This document shows, piece after piece, positions 47,207-59,708 of a stretch of DNA of 64,000 bases. Position 1 is the stretch's first letter. Each line of letters opens with the position of its first letter. The stretch is from NCBI GenBank assembly GCA_016705005.1, contig JADIZB010000012.1, positions 124,001 through 188,000 on the forward strand, in the 5' to 3' direction. Under the pieces are notes generated by a model. It had not been told where the DNA came from. It worked only from the letters and a program-made list of their open reading frames with translations, and searched no databases. The position numbers and the translations under genes are program-made. The DNA is from Bacteroidales bacterium. Lineage in GTDB: Bacteria; Bacteroidota; Bacteroidia; Bacteroidales; Lentimicrobiaceae.

Positions 47207-48651
47207 AAAACTTTAAAGCAATAGTGCTGCTGACACTGATATTTTCAGGGTATGCGGCAACAGGGTTGGCTCAGCATCACGAAGACAGGGTTTATATCTG
47301 GCCGGAGGATTCGCTGGTCAGGGAAAAGCTGGCCTGGTGGCAGGATCAGAAATTTGGTCTGCTGATGCACTGGGGGCCATACAGTGAATGGGGAGTGGTG
47401 GAGAGCTGGAGCCTCTGTCCGGAGGATGAAGACTGGTGTACCAGGCGCGGGCCCTATGCAGCGGATTACAATGAATACCGTAAAGCATACCAGCGGTTGC
47501 CCGGAACATTCAATCCGGTGAAATTCAATCCGGAACGATGGGCCAAAGCCGCGAAGGATGCCGGCATGAAATATATGGTATTTACCACCAAGCACCACGA
47601 TGGTTTCTGCATGTTCGATACACGGCAGACCGACTACCGCATAACAGGTCCGGATTGTGCATTTGCCGGAAATCCACGGGCAAATATAGCTCTGGGGGTT
47701 TTTAACGCATTCAGGCAGCAGGGAATGGGCATCGGAGCCTATTTTTCGAAGCCCGACTGGCATTGTCCCGATTACTGGGATCCTTACTGGCCGCCGCTCG
47801 ACCGCAATCCGAATTATGATCCGAAAAGGTATCCTGAAAAGTGGGAGCGTTATAAAAACTTCACCTGGGCTCAGATCAGGGAATTGCTGACCGGTTACGG
47901 AAAAGTGGATATTCTGTGGCTTGACGGCGGGTGGGTGCGCAAAGCGCCTGAAAAGGAAGGCGTTACCTCAAATCCCAGGGCAAACCAGGACATTGATATG
48001 GATGGGCTGGCAGCGATGGCCAGGCAGCTTCAGCCCGGGATCCTGGTGGTTGACAGGGCTGTTGAAGGGCCGAATCAGAATTATCTGACCCCCGAGCAGC
48101 GGATTCCTGACAAGCCGCTGGCTTTCCCATGGGAAACCTGCATGACCATGGCCAATTCGTGGAGTTATGTTCCGGGCGATACCTATAAATCTGGCAGCGA
48201 ACTCATTCATTTGTTGTGCAGGATAGTTTCGAGGGGAGGTAATCTGTTGCTGAACATTGGTCCGGGTCCTGACGGTGAATGGGCGCCCGAAGCCTATCAG
48301 CGGCTGGATGAAATAGGGAGATGGATGAAGGTGAACAGTGAAGCGATATACAACACCAGGCCTGTGGCTCCTTATGAGGCCGGAAATATCGTATATACTT
48401 CCGGTGGTAACGCTGTTTATGCGGTTTATCTGTTCGACGGGAAGGCGGATCAGCTTCCGGAAACCATTGAGATCCTGCTTCCGGAAGGCAAAGGCCCGAA
48501 AGTTGAATTGCTTGGCTATAAAGGAAAGATGGCTTATAGCATTGATAAGGCCGGGGCCGGTGGTGGGTTGCTGAAGATCAGGATAAATCAGCCACTCAGG
48601 GAGATGTTCATGAAATCCTGTGCACCGGTTTTCAGGATTACCTTCAGATAG
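47203..48651 (+). CDS. Second secreted alpha-L-fucosidase, GH29 family
   Basis: 482 residues with a signal peptide (AIVLLTLIFSGYAATGLAQ). GH29 residues: GLLMHWGPYSEWG, FTTKHHDGFCMFDT and the likely nucleophile Asp in ILWLDGGW. It is diverged from the preceding fucosidase (few runs of identity outside these motifs), so the two probably split linkages between them. The ATG overlaps the stop of the first gene (ATGA), typical of coupled translation. The C-terminal region is a beta-sandwich. Confidence 0.93.
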   Translation: MKNFKAIVLLTLIFSGYAATGLAQHHEDRVYIWPEDSLVREKLAWWQDQKFGLLMHWGPYSEWGVVESWSLCPEDEDWCTRRGPYAADYNEYRKAYQRLPGTFNPVKFNPERWAKAAKDAGMKYMVFTTKHHDGFCMFDTRQTDYRITGPDCAFAGNPRANIALGVFNAFRQQGMGIGAYFSKPDWHCPDYWDPYWPPLDRNPNYDPKRYPEKWERYKNFTWAQIRELLTGYGKVDILWLDGGWVRKAPEKEGVTSNPRANQDIDMDGLAAMARQLQPGILVVDRAVEGPNQNYLTPEQRIPDKPLAFPWETCMTMANSWSYVPGDTYKSGSELIHLLCRIVSRGGNLLLNIGPGPDGEWAPEAYQRLDEIGRWMKVNSEAIYNTRPVAPYEAGNIVYTSGGNAVYAVYLFDGKADQLPETIEILLPEGKGPKVELLGYKGKMAYSIDKAGAGGGLLKIRINQPLREMFMKSCAPVFRITFR

Positions 48652-48675
48652 ATGATCGTATTGACCATCTTCAGA

Positions 48676-49269
48676 TTACATCCCCAGTACTATCCCCATT
48701 CTTAGTACCGGATTTGTGTAGGGGGATAGGGAACTGTCGTTCAGGTTCCACAGGGCCATAATAAAAAAGTAGGAGCCGGAGGAGATGCGTTGCCGGTAGC
48801 CGCCACCGACGAAGATGCTGTTGATGAAGGCGGTTCTTCTTTCGGAGAAGACTGCGCTTCCTGAATTATAGAAATCATCGTAGGAGTAGCGGAGGCGTTC
48901 AAATTCGGCATGGGCGAACACGTTTTCGAGTATGTGGTATCTGGCGAAAATGCTGCCACCCAGGATGTTGCTCTTCAGGTCGTACCCAATGCCTGTGTTG
49001 TAATCGATGTAGTAATCTTTGTACCTGTAGTATTTATAGGTGAATCCCAGTCCGGTTTCGAATTTCTCGGTCACCCGGTATCCTGCTACAGGGGAAATAT
49101 CTATCAGGGTAACGGTTCCGAACTGCAATCCCAGTCCACCCCCGAAGAAAAGTTTATCGGTAAAACGGCTTTTTTCTGCCGGCCGGTTTTCCTGGCCGGA
49201 GATCACCGATGGGAGAAGAAGGAGGATCAGCAGGGCTGATCTGAGCAGGAATCGGATCTGTTTTTGCAT
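48676..49269 (-). CDS. Outer-membrane beta-barrel-like protein
   Basis: 197 residues. The ATG at 49269 gives a signal peptide (FLLRSALLILLLLPSVISG); a longer frame begins earlier but is not supported. The mature part alternates hydrophobic and polar residues in strands (GGGLGLQFGTVTLIDISPVAGYRV...YYRYKDYYIDYNTGIGY...) and ends in an aromatic-poor beta strand (RMGIVLGM). It resembles small Bacteroidota 8-strand barrels of unknown role. It is convergent with the fucosidases, and its own promoter would face the rRNA leader. Confidence 0.75.
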   Translation of the reverse strand: MQKQIRFLLRSALLILLLLPSVISGQENRPAEKSRFTDKLFFGGGLGLQFGTVTLIDISPVAGYRVTEKFETGLGFTYKYYRYKDYYIDYNTGIGYDLKSNILGGSIFARYHILENVFAHAEFERLRYSYDDFYNSGSAVFSERRTAFINSIFVGGGYRQRISSGSYFFIMALWNLNDSSLSPYTNPVLRMGIVLGM

Positions 49270-49491
49270 TCTTTTGCGGAAATTTTCTGCTAAATTACAA
49301 TAAAGCCCGGTAAAGCTGAAGAAAGGCTGATTTTTTTTAACCACTGAGGATTAGATCATTGCAAACAGGAAGTTTGGTTGATGTGCAACGTCAGTATTAA
49401 GCCAATATTTTTTTTAAATTATTTTTTCATCATGATGTTATTAATAATGAGCGATTTAACATGGTGTTTAAAAAAAAGTTTATAAGAGTTC

Positions 49492-49521
49492 TTGTCAGAA
49501 TAAAAAAAGGTTCTACTTTTG
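49492..49521 (+). promoter_or_regulatory. rRNA operon promoter P1
   Basis: TTG (49492-49494), 19 bp, TACTTTTG (49514-49521): a near-ideal Bacteroidota promoter. Confidence 0.85.
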
Positions 49522-49616
49522 CAATCCCGTTAGACGAAAAGGCTGGTAAAAAAGCTTTCGAGGGAATGGGGAAAGGACATTGAAAAAAGAGTTTGAAAAA
49601 ATATTTTTCAAAAATG

Positions 49617-49646
49617 TTGCAGGAATAAAAAAAGTATTTACTTTTG
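49617..49646 (+). promoter_or_regulatory. rRNA operon promoter P2
   Basis: TTG (49617-49619), 19 bp, TACTTTTG (49639-49646): identical spacing and boxes to P1, 125 bp downstream of it. Confidence 0.85.
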
Positions 49647-49726
49647 CAACCCCAAACGAGAGGAAAAAGGGAAGGTTGAAGGGAGTTTGGGAGAAAGAAT
49701 GAGATTAAAGAGAGTTCTTTGAACTA

Positions 49727-49757
49727 TTGTGAAGCAAAAACGAAATAAGCAGCAAAG
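49727..49757 (+). other. 5' arm of the 16S rRNA processing stem
   Basis: The sequence around TTGTGAAGCAAAAACGAAAT pairs with 51381-51409 downstream of the 16S gene. This is a processing (RNase III-type) stem around 16S. Confidence 0.75.
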
Positions 49758-49818
49758 CTGTATTATATGTGAATATGGTACAGATAGTATCTCTTGAGAA
49801 CATTTTAAATTTTTCATT

Positions 49819-51344
<1,526 letters not shown>

Positions 51345-51380
51345 AGAGAAGATTTACTTAATTCTTATGCAAATAGGAAA

Positions 51381-51409
51381 CTTTGTTTGCTTATTCGTTT
51401 GCTTCATAA
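51381..51409 (+). other. 3' arm of the 16S rRNA processing stem
   Basis: Complement of the leader stretch 49727-49757 (CTTTGTTTGCTTATTCGTTT...TTCATAA); forms the base of the 16S precursor stem. Confidence 0.75.
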
Positions 51410-51492
51410 TTTATAACTTATATACCTTGAACGATACGAGTGAGGGCTCTATCCCTGAAAATAGCTGAGGAATAGGAAACTACCTAAAACAT

Positions 51493-51569
51493 AGTCCCGT
51501 AGCTCAGTTGGTTAGAGCACTACACTGATAATGTAGGGGTCCGCAGTTCAAATCTGCGCGGGACTACCA
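51493..51569 (+). tRNA. tRNA-Ile (anticodon GAT)
   Basis: Cloverleaf: acceptor AGTCCCG/CGGGACT, D-arm GCTC...GAGC, anticodon stem CTACA-CTGATAA-TGTAG with anticodon GAT, T-arm CGCAG-TTCAAAT-CTGCG, and CCA encoded at the 3' end. Confidence 0.95.
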
Positions 51570-51595
51570 TCAAACATCAAGCGATATCGCTTCGA

Positions 51596-51669
51596 GGGGA
51601 ATTAGCTCAGCTGGCTAGAGCACCTGCCTTGCACGCAGGGGGTCATCGGTTCGAATCCGTTATTCTCCA
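51596..51669 (+). tRNA. tRNA-Ala (anticodon TGC)
   Basis: Acceptor GGGGAAT/ATTCTCC with one G-T pair, D-arm GCTC...GAGC, anticodon stem CCTGC-CTTGCAC-GCAGG with anticodon TGC. CCA is not encoded, unlike in the neighbouring tRNA-Ile. The Ile-Ala order between 16S and 23S is standard. Confidence 0.95.
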
Positions 51670-51674
51670 CAAGA

Positions 51675-51708
51675 TTAATTACGAATTACGAATGTCGAAT
51701 TACGAATG
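51675..51708. repeat. ACGAATT heptamers in the rRNA spacer
   Basis: Tandem ACGAATT/ACGAATG units begin about 5 bp after tRNA-Ala, the same family as in the purine cluster spacers. Confidence 0.8.
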
Positions 51709-51760
51709 AATACAAATCGTAATACGGTATTGTGAATACAAAAGTTCTTTAGATACTTAC

Positions 51761-51833
51761 AGTTAATATAGCTCAATGGTAGAGCAGCCTGCGCAAGCGG
51801 GAAAGACAAGCGGTTCGAATCCGCAGATTGACT
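51761..51833 (+). tRNA. Third tRNA-like element in the 16S-23S spacer, probably degenerate
   Basis: A 7-bp acceptor pairing (AGTTAAT/ATTGACT), a normal D-arm (GCTC-AATGGTA-GAGC) and a TTCGAAT T-loop with 4 good stem pairs are all in place over 73 bases. The anticodon arm is abnormal: the best 5-bp stem (CCTGC/GCGGG) leaves only a 4-base loop, so no readable anticodon exists. The spacer of a Bacteroidota rRNA operon normally holds only Ile and Ala. It is either a decayed tRNA or a tRNA-like structure with another role; a local indel error is also possible. Confidence 0.5.
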
Positions 51834-51862
51834 CGAACAACTCTGAACAATACTTTTTAATT

Positions 51863-51894
51863 TTTAGAAATTAGAAATTAGAAATTAGAAATTC
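51863..51894. repeat. TTAGAAA heptamers before 23S
   Basis: Four or more TTAGAAA units in a row, the same family as at 28286-28316. Confidence 0.8.
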
Positions 51895-51909
51895 AGGTTT
51901 GGTAAGTTC

Positions 51910-51932
51910 TTTGACATGTTGGAAGAAGAGAA
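51910..51932 (+). other. 5' arm of the 23S rRNA processing stem
   Basis: TTTGACATGTTGGAAGAAGA pairs with 54963-54987 after the 23S gene. Confidence 0.75.
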
Positions 51933-52024
51933 ACTATTATGAAGATGAGATGGTGTAAAAGCTGTCGATGGTAATCTTCAGGTAGAAGAGTACAAATCGA
52001 GTACAATTTTGCATAAAAATAATT

Positions 52025-54924
<2,900 letters not shown>

Positions 54925-54962
54925 AAGTACAACTCTTTTACTTCACCTCTTTTCATAAGAAA

Positions 54963-54987
54963 TTTTCTTCTTCCTTCACATGTCAAA
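54963..54987 (+). other. 3' arm of the 23S rRNA processing stem
   Basis: Complement of 51910-51932 (TTTTCTTCTTCC...ACATGTCAAA); base of the 23S precursor stem. Confidence 0.75.
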
Positions 54988-55030
54988 TCTTAGGGATTAA
55001 TCCCCCTGGGATTTAAAATACGCAAAAGCA

Positions 55031-55144
<114 letters not shown>

Positions 55145-55152
55145 TATAACAC

Positions 55153-55180
55153 AAAGGCTATCCCAAAGGATAGCCTTTTT
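55153..55180 (+). terminator. Terminator of the rRNA operon
   Basis: Perfect 11-bp stem AAAGGCTATCC / GGATAGCCTTT with a 4-base loop and a T run, 8 bp after 5S. Confidence 0.92.
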
Positions 55181-55209
55181 AGAAAGTTGCTGGCATACAG
55201 AAACCGGAA

Positions 55210-55332
55210 GGTACTGCCAAACCCGGTGGGAGTCTCGTCAGCTTATCACTGAAGAGCGTGATAAGCCGACGAGATAAAATCCGGTCGTCGCCAAACTTAT
55301 AACACAAAGGCTATCCCAAAGGATAGCCTTTT
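55210..55332. repeat. Duplicated 3' part of 5S rRNA plus terminator, carrying a palindrome
   Basis: 55210-55232 equals 5S bases 55103-55125. Then a 50-bp foreign piece replaces four bases, and 55283-55332 equals 55130-55179, which covers the 5S end, spacer and terminator hairpin (55306-55331). The foreign piece (55233-55282) contains a 17-bp inverted repeat TCTCGTC(A)GCTTATCAC / GTGATAAGC(C)GACGAGA at 55233-55249 and 55258-55274 with one mismatch. Confidence 0.85.
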
Positions 55333-55351
55333 GTGGTTTTAGAACATTAAG

Positions 55352-55456
55352 CTCAAAGTTTAAAGTCTAAAGCTCAAAGTATAAAGTTCAAAGCTCAAAG
55401 CCTCCTGTCGGCTGACAGGTAAAAAAGTAAAAAGTAAAAAGTAAAAAGTAAAAAGC
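55352..55456. repeat. Heptamer repeats CTCAAAG/TTTAAAG and GTAAAAA
   Basis: CTCAAAG-type units (55352-55401) and GTAAAAA units (55420-55456), the families seen at 10280-10340 (reverse complement) and 28117-28160. Confidence 0.8.
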
Positions 55457-56031
55457 CTGCACGCTTTTTTCGCTCCATCGCTGACTTTCGCTCCATCGCT
55501 TAAGTCGCCCCGTCGCTGAAATCGCTCCACCTGTGGTGAGCTTGTCGAACCATCGCTCCTTCAACGTCGAACATCGAACGAACAACCCCGGATGGCGCGC
55601 GCTTGCAGCGCGTGCTCCCGAAACTGTCCAATTGAGCACCGAACTTCCAACGTCCAACACCCAACAAACGGTCCCCGGCTGCGCGCGATCATAGCTGAGG
55701 CAATGCCTGGAAACAGGCATGAACGATGAACTCTTCAAGCTCAAAGCAAAAAGTCTAAAGCCTGCCCGCTTTTTTCGCTCTTTCGCTGACATTCGCTCCA
55801 TCGCTTAAGTCGCCCCGTCGCTGAAGTCGCTCCACCTGTGGTGAGCTTGTCGAACCATCGCTCCTTCAACGTCGAACATCGAACGAACAACCCCTAAGTT
55901 AACGCGCATAATACCCACTGATTTTCGCTCCATCGCTGACTTTCGCTCCATCGCTTAAGTCGCCCCGTCGCTGAAATCGCTCCATCGCTCCTTCAACGTC
56001 CAACGCCCATCATCGAACGTCTAACATCGAC
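55453..56031. repeat. Three partial copies of a ~130-bp 'TCGCTCCATCGCT' block
   Basis: Copies at 55453-55589, 55759-55894 and 55922-56031 (shortened) share TCGCTCCATCGCTGAC, TCGCTTAAGTCGCCCC, CCACCTGTGGTGAGCTTGTC and AACGTCGAACATCGAACG phrases. The spacer between the 5S terminator and the DgkA gene (about 985 bp) holds these repeats and no credible gene. Confidence 0.8.
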
Positions 56032-56169
56032 ACTCCGATATAAATCAGTATCGAATTCTACCGCATTGATTATTTACGGCGTACCAGCACTTTTCCGCGA
56101 AACAGTCCCTCCCCTGCTATTTGATTTTACCCTGAATTACTTATCTTTATCCGGAATAAATAATAAGCT

Positions 56170-56562
56170 ATGTCAGACCCGGCAAATTCCAAAGGCCTCG
56201 GGAGTTCCTTTTCTGCTGCCTTCCGTGGCCTGTTCCTGGTTATCAGAACAGAAAGAAATGTCAGGATTCATCTTTTTGCTGCTTTGCTCGTGACAACAGC
56301 AGGCTTTATCTTCGGAATCAGCAAAACAGACTGGATCATTATTTTACTTCTTTTTGCTATGGTAATCACTGCAGAAATGATCAACACTGCCATTGAAAAG
56401 CTTGCAGATGTGGCTGAACCAGGTTTCAGCAATAAGGTTCGTGACCTTAAAGATATCTCGGCCGGCGCTGTATTATGGATGTCGATGGTGTCAATTATAA
56501 TCGGAATCATTATTTTTGCGCCTGAATTTCTGGAATTTATTAGATTTAACCTTAATCAATAG
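56170..56562 (+). CDS. DgkA-like diacylglycerol/undecaprenol kinase
   Basis: 130 residues, three membrane segments and the family hallmark near residue 73 (ITAEMINTAIEKLADV, standard E-x-x-N-T-A-I-E). It phosphorylates diacylglycerol or undecaprenol at the membrane. The GlcNAc-kinase-like gene starts 5 bp later, so both may form a cell-envelope recycling unit. Own promoter lies somewhere in the ~130 bp before it. Confidence 0.9.
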   Translation: MSDPANSKGLGSSFSAAFRGLFLVIRTERNVRIHLFAALLVTTAGFIFGISKTDWIIILLLFAMVITAEMINTAIEKLADVAEPGFSNKVRDLKDISAGAVLWMSMVSIIIGIIIFAPEFLEFIRFNLNQ

Positions 56563-56567
56563 CCTTG

Positions 56568-57419
56568 ATGAATAATAATATGAAGCTGATTGCTGATAGT
56601 GGTTCTACAAAAACAGACTGGTGTCTGATTGATGACAATGGTGAGAGAAAAACTGTTCAAACCATTGGTATCAATCCTTATCACATGAATTCGGCTGCTA
56701 TAAAAGAAGTCCTTGATAAAGAACTATATCCGTATATTTATCCGGATGCTGTCACTGAAATATTTTATTACGGGGCCGGCTGCTCCACCGTAAGGAAATG
56801 CCAAACCATCGACAACGTACTCCAGAACTTTTTTACAAAGGCCAATATTGAAGTTCACCACGACCTGCTCGGCGCTGCCAGGGCTTTGTGTGGGAACGAA
56901 CCGGGGATTGCCTGTATCCTGGGCACCGGCTCCAATTCATGCTTCTATGACGGAAATGACATTTCAGAAAATGTTGTTTCACTCGGTTATCTGTTTGGCG
57001 ATGAAGGAAGTGGCGCCCATATGGGGAAACAACTTATCATTGACTATTTCCGGGGGATCATTCCAACAGACATTATCGAAAGTTTTAACAAGAGATACAA
57101 TCCGACCGTCGAATCAATTCTGGATGCCGTTTATAACCAGCCGCGCCCCAGCAGATTCCTTGCCTCGTTCAGCCCGTTCCTGCTTGAAAACATCAGTCAT
57201 CCATACATCAAGGGACTGGTAACAAATTCATTTGATGAGTTTTTCAGCAGAAATGTAAGCCGTTACAGCAACTACCAATCGGTAAAAGTGAACTTTACAG
57301 GCTCAGTAGCCTACTTCTTTCGTGACGTTCTATTGGAATCCGCCGGTAAAGCCGGTATCACCACCAATAAGATATACCGGTCAGCCATCGAAGGACTGAT
57401 AGATTTTCATATTAACTAA
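56568..57419 (+). CDS. BadF/BcrA-type ATPase, N-acetylglucosamine kinase-like
   Basis: About 283 residues. The actin-like ATPase fold is shown by DSGSTKTDW (phosphate 1) near the start, GTGSNSC near 123 and a GDEGSGAHMGK block near 146 (adenosine/phosphate 2). Bacteroidota proteins of this size are usually annotated as GlcNAc kinase-like. Start: ATG 56568 or in-frame ATG 56580. It follows the DgkA gene closely. Confidence 0.88.
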   Translation: MNNNMKLIADSGSTKTDWCLIDDNGERKTVQTIGINPYHMNSAAIKEVLDKELYPYIYPDAVTEIFYYGAGCSTVRKCQTIDNVLQNFFTKANIEVHHDLLGAARALCGNEPGIACILGTGSNSCFYDGNDISENVVSLGYLFGDEGSGAHMGKQLIIDYFRGIIPTDIIESFNKRYNPTVESILDAVYNQPRPSRFLASFSPFLLENISHPYIKGLVTNSFDEFFSRNVSRYSNYQSVKVNFTGSVAYFFRDVLLESAGKAGITTNKIYRSAIEGLIDFHIN

Positions 57420-57432
57420 ATCTGTTTTCATT

Positions 57433-58974
57433 ATGAAGCACCTGCTCCGTTCCACACTGCTTTTCCTGATTCTGATATACGGCTTCACTGAATTGTCAGC
57501 ACAGAATACCCCGAAAACAACGGAACTGGACGCCTATTTCTCGGAAGCGCTGAAGACCTGGAACGTACCGGGGATGGCAGTTGCAATCATTAAAAATGAT
57601 ACCATCGTCCTGCTAAGAGGATATGGAGTTAAAGAAATCGGGAAACCGGGAAAAGTGGACGAGAATACCCTTTTTGCCATAGCCTCAAATACCAAATCCT
57701 TTACAGCAACAGCCATGGCGATGCTGGTTGATGAAGGCCGTCTTAAGTGGGATGACAAAGTAGTGGATTATCTCCCCTGGTTCAGGTTATATGATCCCTA
57801 TGTTACACTGAACATGACCATCAGGGACCTTCTGACACACCGGTCAGGCCTCGAAACATTCAGTGGGGACCTGATCTGGTACGGCAGCTCATATTCGAGG
57901 GATGAAGTTATTAAACGTGCTTCACTGCTGAAGCCACACTATGGTTTCAGGGCTGCATACGGATATTCCAACATTATGTACCTGGCTGCCGGGCAGATCA
58001 TAGCTTCGGTAAGTGGTATGACCTGGGATGAATTCATCAGACTTCGCATTCTGAAACCTCTTGAGATGATTCAGACCAATACAAGCATAACAAAACTGGA
58101 TTTAAAGGGCAATACAGCCATGCCCCACAACGATGTTGACGATCATGTCATCTCCATTAATTATCTGAACTGGGATAATATAGGTCCGGCCGGATCAATC
58201 AACAGCTCTGCTGCCGAAATGATTAAATGGATTCAGTTCCAGCTCAAAAAAGGTCAGTGGGATGGCAGGGAACTGGTCAGCGATAAATCACTGCGGGAGC
58301 TGTGGTCACCACAAACCATCCAGCGCGTTTCAACATTTTCGGAGAAACTCTGGCCTTCAACACATTTTAAAAGCTATGGGATGGGATGGGGTCTTATGGA
58401 CTATCACGGAAAAAAGGTAATTTCTCATTCCGGTGGCTACGATGGTATGATCTCATTCAGTGGCTTCGTCCCTGAGGCTGGTCTTGGATTTGTCATCCTT
58501 ACCAATAAAAACTCAAGCCTGTATTATCCTCTATCCTATAAAATCCTTGACACCTACCTTTCTGATGAGAAAACCGACTGGAGTTCAAAATTCTATGAAC
58601 TCACAGAAAAGAACCAGAAAGCCGAGCAGAAAGAAAAAGAAGAAGAATCGCTGAAAAGAATTCCGGGAACTACCCCTACCCTGCCACTTGAGAAGTACGC
58701 CGGATCGTACGTCAGTGAAATCTATGGAGAAGCAAGGATACATATAAAGGACAATCAGCTTTACCTGAATTTTATTCCTACACCAATGTTCCACAGCCCG
58801 CTCGTTCACTGGCAGTACAATACCTTCAGCATAAAATTTCCTGATGTTCCATCGCTTCCCGAAGGGAAAGCTGCCTTTATCCTTGACTCATCAGGCGGAA
58901 TCGATAAGATGTTGATCGATGTCCCAAATCCCGACTTCGATTTTACTGAACTGGAATTTATTCGCCAGAAATAG
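57433..58974 (+). CDS. Serine hydrolase, class C beta-lactamase/DD-peptidase family
   Basis: 513 residues with a signal peptide (STLLFLILIYGFTELSA). Active-site Ser85 in SNTKS (SxxK, K88), a YxN-type motif in AYGYSNIMY, and the third motif HSGGYDG. A C-terminal lipocalin-like beta domain (LEKYAGSYVSEIYGEARIHI) follows a charged coiled linker rich in Glu/Lys. It acts outside the cytoplasm on peptides, esters or beta-lactams; substrate unknown. Its stop overlaps the msrB gene by 17 bp on the other strand. Confidence 0.92.
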   Translation: MKHLLRSTLLFLILIYGFTELSAQNTPKTTELDAYFSEALKTWNVPGMAVAIIKNDTIVLLRGYGVKEIGKPGKVDENTLFAIASNTKSFTATAMAMLVDEGRLKWDDKVVDYLPWFRLYDPYVTLNMTIRDLLTHRSGLETFSGDLIWYGSSYSRDEVIKRASLLKPHYGFRAAYGYSNIMYLAAGQIIASVSGMTWDEFIRLRILKPLEMIQTNTSITKLDLKGNTAMPHNDVDDHVISINYLNWDNIGPAGSINSSAAEMIKWIQFQLKKGQWDGRELVSDKSLRELWSPQTIQRVSTFSEKLWPSTHFKSYGMGWGLMDYHGKKVISHSGGYDGMISFSGFVPEAGLGFVILTNKNSSLYYPLSYKILDTYLSDEKTDWSSKFYELTEKNQKAEQKEKEEESLKRIPGTTPTLPLEKYAGSYVSEIYGEARIHIKDNQLYLNFIPTPMFHSPLVHWQYNTFSIKFPDVPSLPEGKAAFILDSSGGIDKMLIDVPNPDFDFTELEFIRQK

Positions 58975-59542
58975 GTATACTGTCTGTTGGATTTCTCTTT
59001 TCATTTTCAATCTGTTCAGCACTGCGAAATATCAGTGAGACTGAGTTTATACAGTATCGTAATCCTGTCGGGGGTGGTCCGTCGTTGAACACATGTCCGA
59101 GGTGACCACCGCATCGGGAACAAACAACTTCAGTCCTGACCATGCCATAACTTCTGTCCTTATGTTCATCAATGTGACCCTTTCCGGTCGGAACACTGAA
59201 ACTGGGCCAGCCACATCCCGCATCAAATTTTGAGTCTGAGTCGAATAATTTGAGTCCGCAGGCAGCACAAAAATAGGAACCTTTGATAAAATGCTGGTCA
59301 TATAGACCAGTGTAAGGCCTTTCCGTTCCCTTCTGCCGAAGAACTTCATATTGTTCCTTTGTCAGGAGTTTCTTCCATTCCTCCTCACTTTTAAATATTT
59401 TTTCTGTCACTTTCATCCCTGAGTTTTGATTGATACCTGATTCATGATTCTTCTGCGCGCAGGAACCCATCGTCAGCCATGAAAATAAAACAACCGCAAT
59501 GAAAACTATGTTACCTTTCACGATAAAAACGATCCTGTTCAT
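58958..59542 (-). CDS. msrB: Peptide-methionine (R)-S-oxide reductase
   Basis: 194 residues with a signal peptide and lipobox (WLTMGSC), so probably a lipoprotein facing the periplasm. The MsrB zinc site is present: CAACG and CSRCGGHLGHVF. The catalytic Cys is in RYCINSVSL. It reduces R-methionine sulfoxide in oxidised proteins. It is convergent with the serine hydrolase. Confidence 0.95.
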   Translation of the reverse strand: MNRIVFIVKGNIVFIAVVLFSWLTMGSCAQKNHESGINQNSGMKVTEKIFKSEEEWKKLLTKEQYEVLRQKGTERPYTGLYDQHFIKGSYFCAACGLKLFDSDSKFDAGCGWPSFSVPTGKGHIDEHKDRSYGMVRTEVVCSRCGGHLGHVFNDGPPPTGLRYCINSVSLIFRSAEQIENEKRNPTDSIPISGE

Positions 59543-59708
59543 ATTATTTCAAATAATTGTATAACAAATTTTAGTAACTGATTGTTTTATTGTCCGGTTA
59601 ATACAAATCACAATTCACACCTGCAGCACAAAAAATCAAATCCTATAGTAATTACAATACCCGGACTTTTATACATTTACAGAAAAATAAATTAGATTAT
59701 TTGTTATT

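Noticed and set aside
51761..51833. Calling the third spacer element a functional tRNA (e.g. tRNA-Cys or tRNA-Arg)
   Set aside because: No 7-base anticodon loop can be formed; any anticodon would be a guess.
55388..55801. 137-residue open frame on the minus strand in the repeat-rich spacer
   Set aside because: It is made of translated repeats (TCGCTCC and GTAAAAA units); no recognisable protein.
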